A DNA stretch of 6,711 bases from Cyanobacteria bacterium UBA8803 (GTDB lineage Bacteria > Cyanobacteriota > Cyanobacteriia > Cyanobacteriales > Coleofasciculaceae). The notes below the pieces were generated by a model that ran no database searches, was not told the DNA's origin, and saw only the letters and a list, made by a program, of their open reading frames with translations. How positions within the stretch are numbered: position 1 is the stretch's first letter; every line of letters begins with the position of its first letter. The position numbers and the translations under genes were made by a program. Where the stretch lies: the NCBI GenBank assembly GCA_003505715.1, contig DNXU01000507.1, positions 1 to 6,711 of the forward strand. Reading direction: 5' to 3'. Positions 6,428 to 6,711 of this stretch are shown here, in pieces.

Positions 6428-6487
6428 AGCGACTAAAATTCAAAATAGTTCGAGGCAAACAGCTCATTCCCACTTTCCTTAGTCGCT
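6428..6487. repeat. 9-bp perfect inverted repeat in the kinase leader
   Basis: AGCGACTAA (6428-6436) is the exact reverse complement of TTAGTCGCT (6479-6487), with 42 bases between. The inner edge is 42 bases upstream of the kinase ATG. It could pair into a long leader hairpin or be a split operator. The inner 42 bases show no further strong pairing, and the outer flanks do not pair beyond the ninth base. Confidence 0.6.
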
Positions 6488-6497
6488 ATACGGTCTG

Positions 6498-6551
6498 AAA
6501 AAAGCCCTGGAACAGCTTCCCTATTGAAGCATTGCTACGACAAAAGCTGTT
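6498..6551 (-). terminator. Possible intrinsic terminator or attenuator upstream of the kinase
   Basis: On the minus strand AACAGCTT (6551-6544) can pair with AAGCTGTT (6518-6511). A mutually exclusive inner hairpin is GCTTC/GAAGC (6530-6515) with a six-base loop. Seven bases beyond the outer stem comes a run of six T (6503-6498). The gap between stem and T-run is longer than in a classical terminator. It could end an upstream minus-strand gene outside the window or attenuate the kinase transcript. Confidence 0.3.
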
Positions 6552-6619
6552 GGAGTTAGGCAAGTAGATACACCATCAAATATGATAAAGTTTTTAAATA
6601 ATTATGGCTAGTATAAAGG

Positions 6620-6639
6620 CTATATGCTGTTCCTATATG
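6620..6639. repeat. Direct repeat CTATATG, two copies
   Basis: CTATATG occurs at 6620-6626 and 6633-6639, separated by six bases, in the AT-rich upstream region of the kinase, next to the -10-like hexamer at 6610-6615. It could be a tandem regulator-binding site; with only seven bases per copy in AT-rich DNA, chance is also likely. Confidence 0.35.
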
Positions 6640-6673
6640 TTATTTTCCTGACATTAAGATTTCATAAAAGAAA

Positions 6674-6711
6674 GGGAACAGGGAATAGAAAAAGGGATGA
6701 GGGATGAGGGA
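6674..6711. repeat. Degenerate heptamer STRR array (GGGATGA-type), runs off the right edge
   Basis: GGGAACA and GGGAATA (6674-6687) are followed, after six A/G bases, by GGGATGA, GGGATGA and a cut GGGA (6694-6711). The seven-base phase is kept within each pair. The array is truncated by the window end. Its G-rich plus-strand orientation is opposite to the C-rich array at the left edge. Confidence 0.7.

Larger units (their letters stand above)
6386..6711. other. Upstream region of the kinase gene; no intact gene seen
   Basis: These 326 bases contain no supported gene. In minus-strand order they hold a heptamer array at the window edge, an AT-rich block (about 6570-6670) with TATACT at 6610-6615 (a -10-like hexamer without a good -35), a hairpin plus T-run at about 6498-6551, and a 9-bp inverted repeat at 6428-6487. 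The kinase promoter must lie here or beyond the edge. Two short plus-strand readings, 6483-6524 and 6520-6564, join across a -1 shift into an uninterrupted Leu/Lys-rich peptide ending in a stop; they may be a decayed gene end or chance. Confidence 0.5.

Overview
The window looks like chromosomal DNA of a filamentous-type cyanobacterium. I infer this from the palindrome GCGATCGC (HIP1, at least eight copies, two overlapping at 2052-2065), from several tandem heptanucleotide arrays of the STRR kind known from cyanobacteria, from a PEP-CTERM surface-sorting protein, and from a PAS-PAS histidine kinase whose phosphoacceptor region reads like a common cyanobacterial type. I cannot name the genus.

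All four genes I can support lie on the minus strand, so transcription runs from high to low coordinates. In that order: (1) a leader of about 325 bases (6711-6386) with a heptamer array at the window edge, a hairpin followed by a T-run and a 9-bp inverted repeat; (2) a soluble PAS-PAS sensor histidine kinase (6385-4541); (3) 60 bases later, almost filled by a GGTTGTT heptamer array, a HAD-superfamily hydrolase of the HDHD3/REG-2-like kind (4480-3824); (4) a 528-base intergenic region (3823-3296) with a GGGAATT array and its inverted partner; (5) a secreted PEP-CTERM protein (3295-2546); (6) a 222-base spacer (2545-2324) with two hairpins; (7) a membrane-bound BcsA/CesA-like processive glycosyltransferase with a degenerate-looking C-terminal PilZ-like region (2323-44); (8) another heptamer array (28-1) at the other edge.

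Functionally the window falls into two blocks. Kinase and HAD hydrolase are close enough to share a transcript, but the spacer is low-complexity repeat and no response regulator is visible. The PEP-CTERM protein and the cellulose-synthase-like enzyme are both cell-surface functions and may belong to an exopolysaccharide/matrix locus. No exosortase, BcsB-like, HlyD-like or endoglucanase partner lies inside the window.

I found no convincing new defence or mobile system. The most interesting points are the heptamer array that abuts the hydrolase start codon, the altered c-di-GMP-binding residues in the synthase, the missing second Asp of the hydrolase, and the structured intergenic regions.
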